Below are positions 6,224-6,243 of a stretch of DNA of 6,243 bases, in pieces. The stretch is from Streptomyces sp. NRRL WC-3549. Lineage in GTDB: Bacteria > Actinomycetota > Actinomycetes > Streptomycetales > Streptomycetaceae. Numbering within the stretch: position 1 is the first letter of the stretch; each line of letters starts with the position of its first letter. The translations under genes and the position numbers were made by a program. The notes under the pieces are model-generated. The model did no database searches and was not told the DNA's origin. It was given only the letters and a program-made list of their open reading frames with translations. The stretch lies in NCBI RefSeq assembly GCF_000721935.1, contig NZ_KL585405.1, forward strand, positions 33,911-40,153, read 5' to 3'.

Positions 6224-6243
6224 CTGTCTCTTATACACATCTC
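6224..6243. other. Nextera/Tn5 mosaic-end adapter remnant (artefact), right end
   Basis: Bases 6224-6242 read CTGTCTCTTATACACATCT, the reverse complement of the Tn5 mosaic end at the left end. The following C agrees with the read-2 type adapter. The glycosyltransferase frame stays open through it and would add the residues LSLIHI, a known adapter-derived peptide that should be trimmed from any translation. Confidence 0.97.

Noticed and set aside
4589..6238. A 549-residue minus-strand open frame
   Set aside because: Its start codon is in the adapter and it is antisense to the O-methyltransferase and the second GT2 gene.
1..6243. A composite transposon with 20-base terminal inverted repeats
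   Set aside because: The repeats are the Nextera mosaic end, no transposase is encoded, no target duplication is seen, and they sit exactly at the contig ends.

Overview
The window is an assembled contig of about 6.2 kb of very GC-rich DNA, capped at both ends by 20 bases of Illumina Nextera (Tn5 mosaic end) adapter. Genomic sequence therefore runs only from about 21 to 6223. Strong G/C bias at third codon positions, GTG/TTG-rich shadow frames, sparse Shine-Dalgarno sequences and close similarity in style to actinobacterial cell-surface glycan genes all suggest Streptomyces or a close relative. No species can be named from the sequence alone.

Layout: (1) 21-1369, minus strand, a family 2 glycosyltransferase (GT2) with a C-terminal extension, cut off by the left contig end. 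(2) 1370-1469, a 100-base divergent intergenic region with a set of CCGGGTCA/TGACCCG half-sites (candidate operator) and a possible leaderless promoter for the rightward gene. (3) 1470-3485, plus strand, a 671-residue bifunctional protein: an atypical GT2 domain, an arginine-rich linker, and a CDP-glycerol:glycerophosphate glycerophosphotransferase (TagF-like) domain. (4) 3486-3575, a gap with a GC-rich hairpin and then a good ribosome binding site. (5) 3576-4310, a class I SAM-dependent methyltransferase. (6) 4322-5194, a TylF/macrocin-type O-methyltransferase, 11 bases downstream and probably co-transcribed with (5). (7) 5195-5344, a terminator-like hairpin, a second inverted repeat and a candidate promoter. 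(8) 5345-6223, plus strand, a second GT2 clearly paralogous to the first gene, cut off by the right contig end.

Together the genes look like the interior of a locus for a phosphate-containing cell-wall glycopolymer (a teichoic-acid-like polymer). The TagF-like domain would add glycerol phosphate units, the GT2 domains would add sugars to the polymer or its repeat unit, and the two methyltransferases would O-methylate sugar or polyol hydroxyls. The polymerase-plus-decoration reading is inference; the domain calls rest on visible motifs. No tRNA, rRNA, CRISPR array, insertion sequence or phage gene is visible. The terminal inverted repeat is a library artefact and not a transposon.
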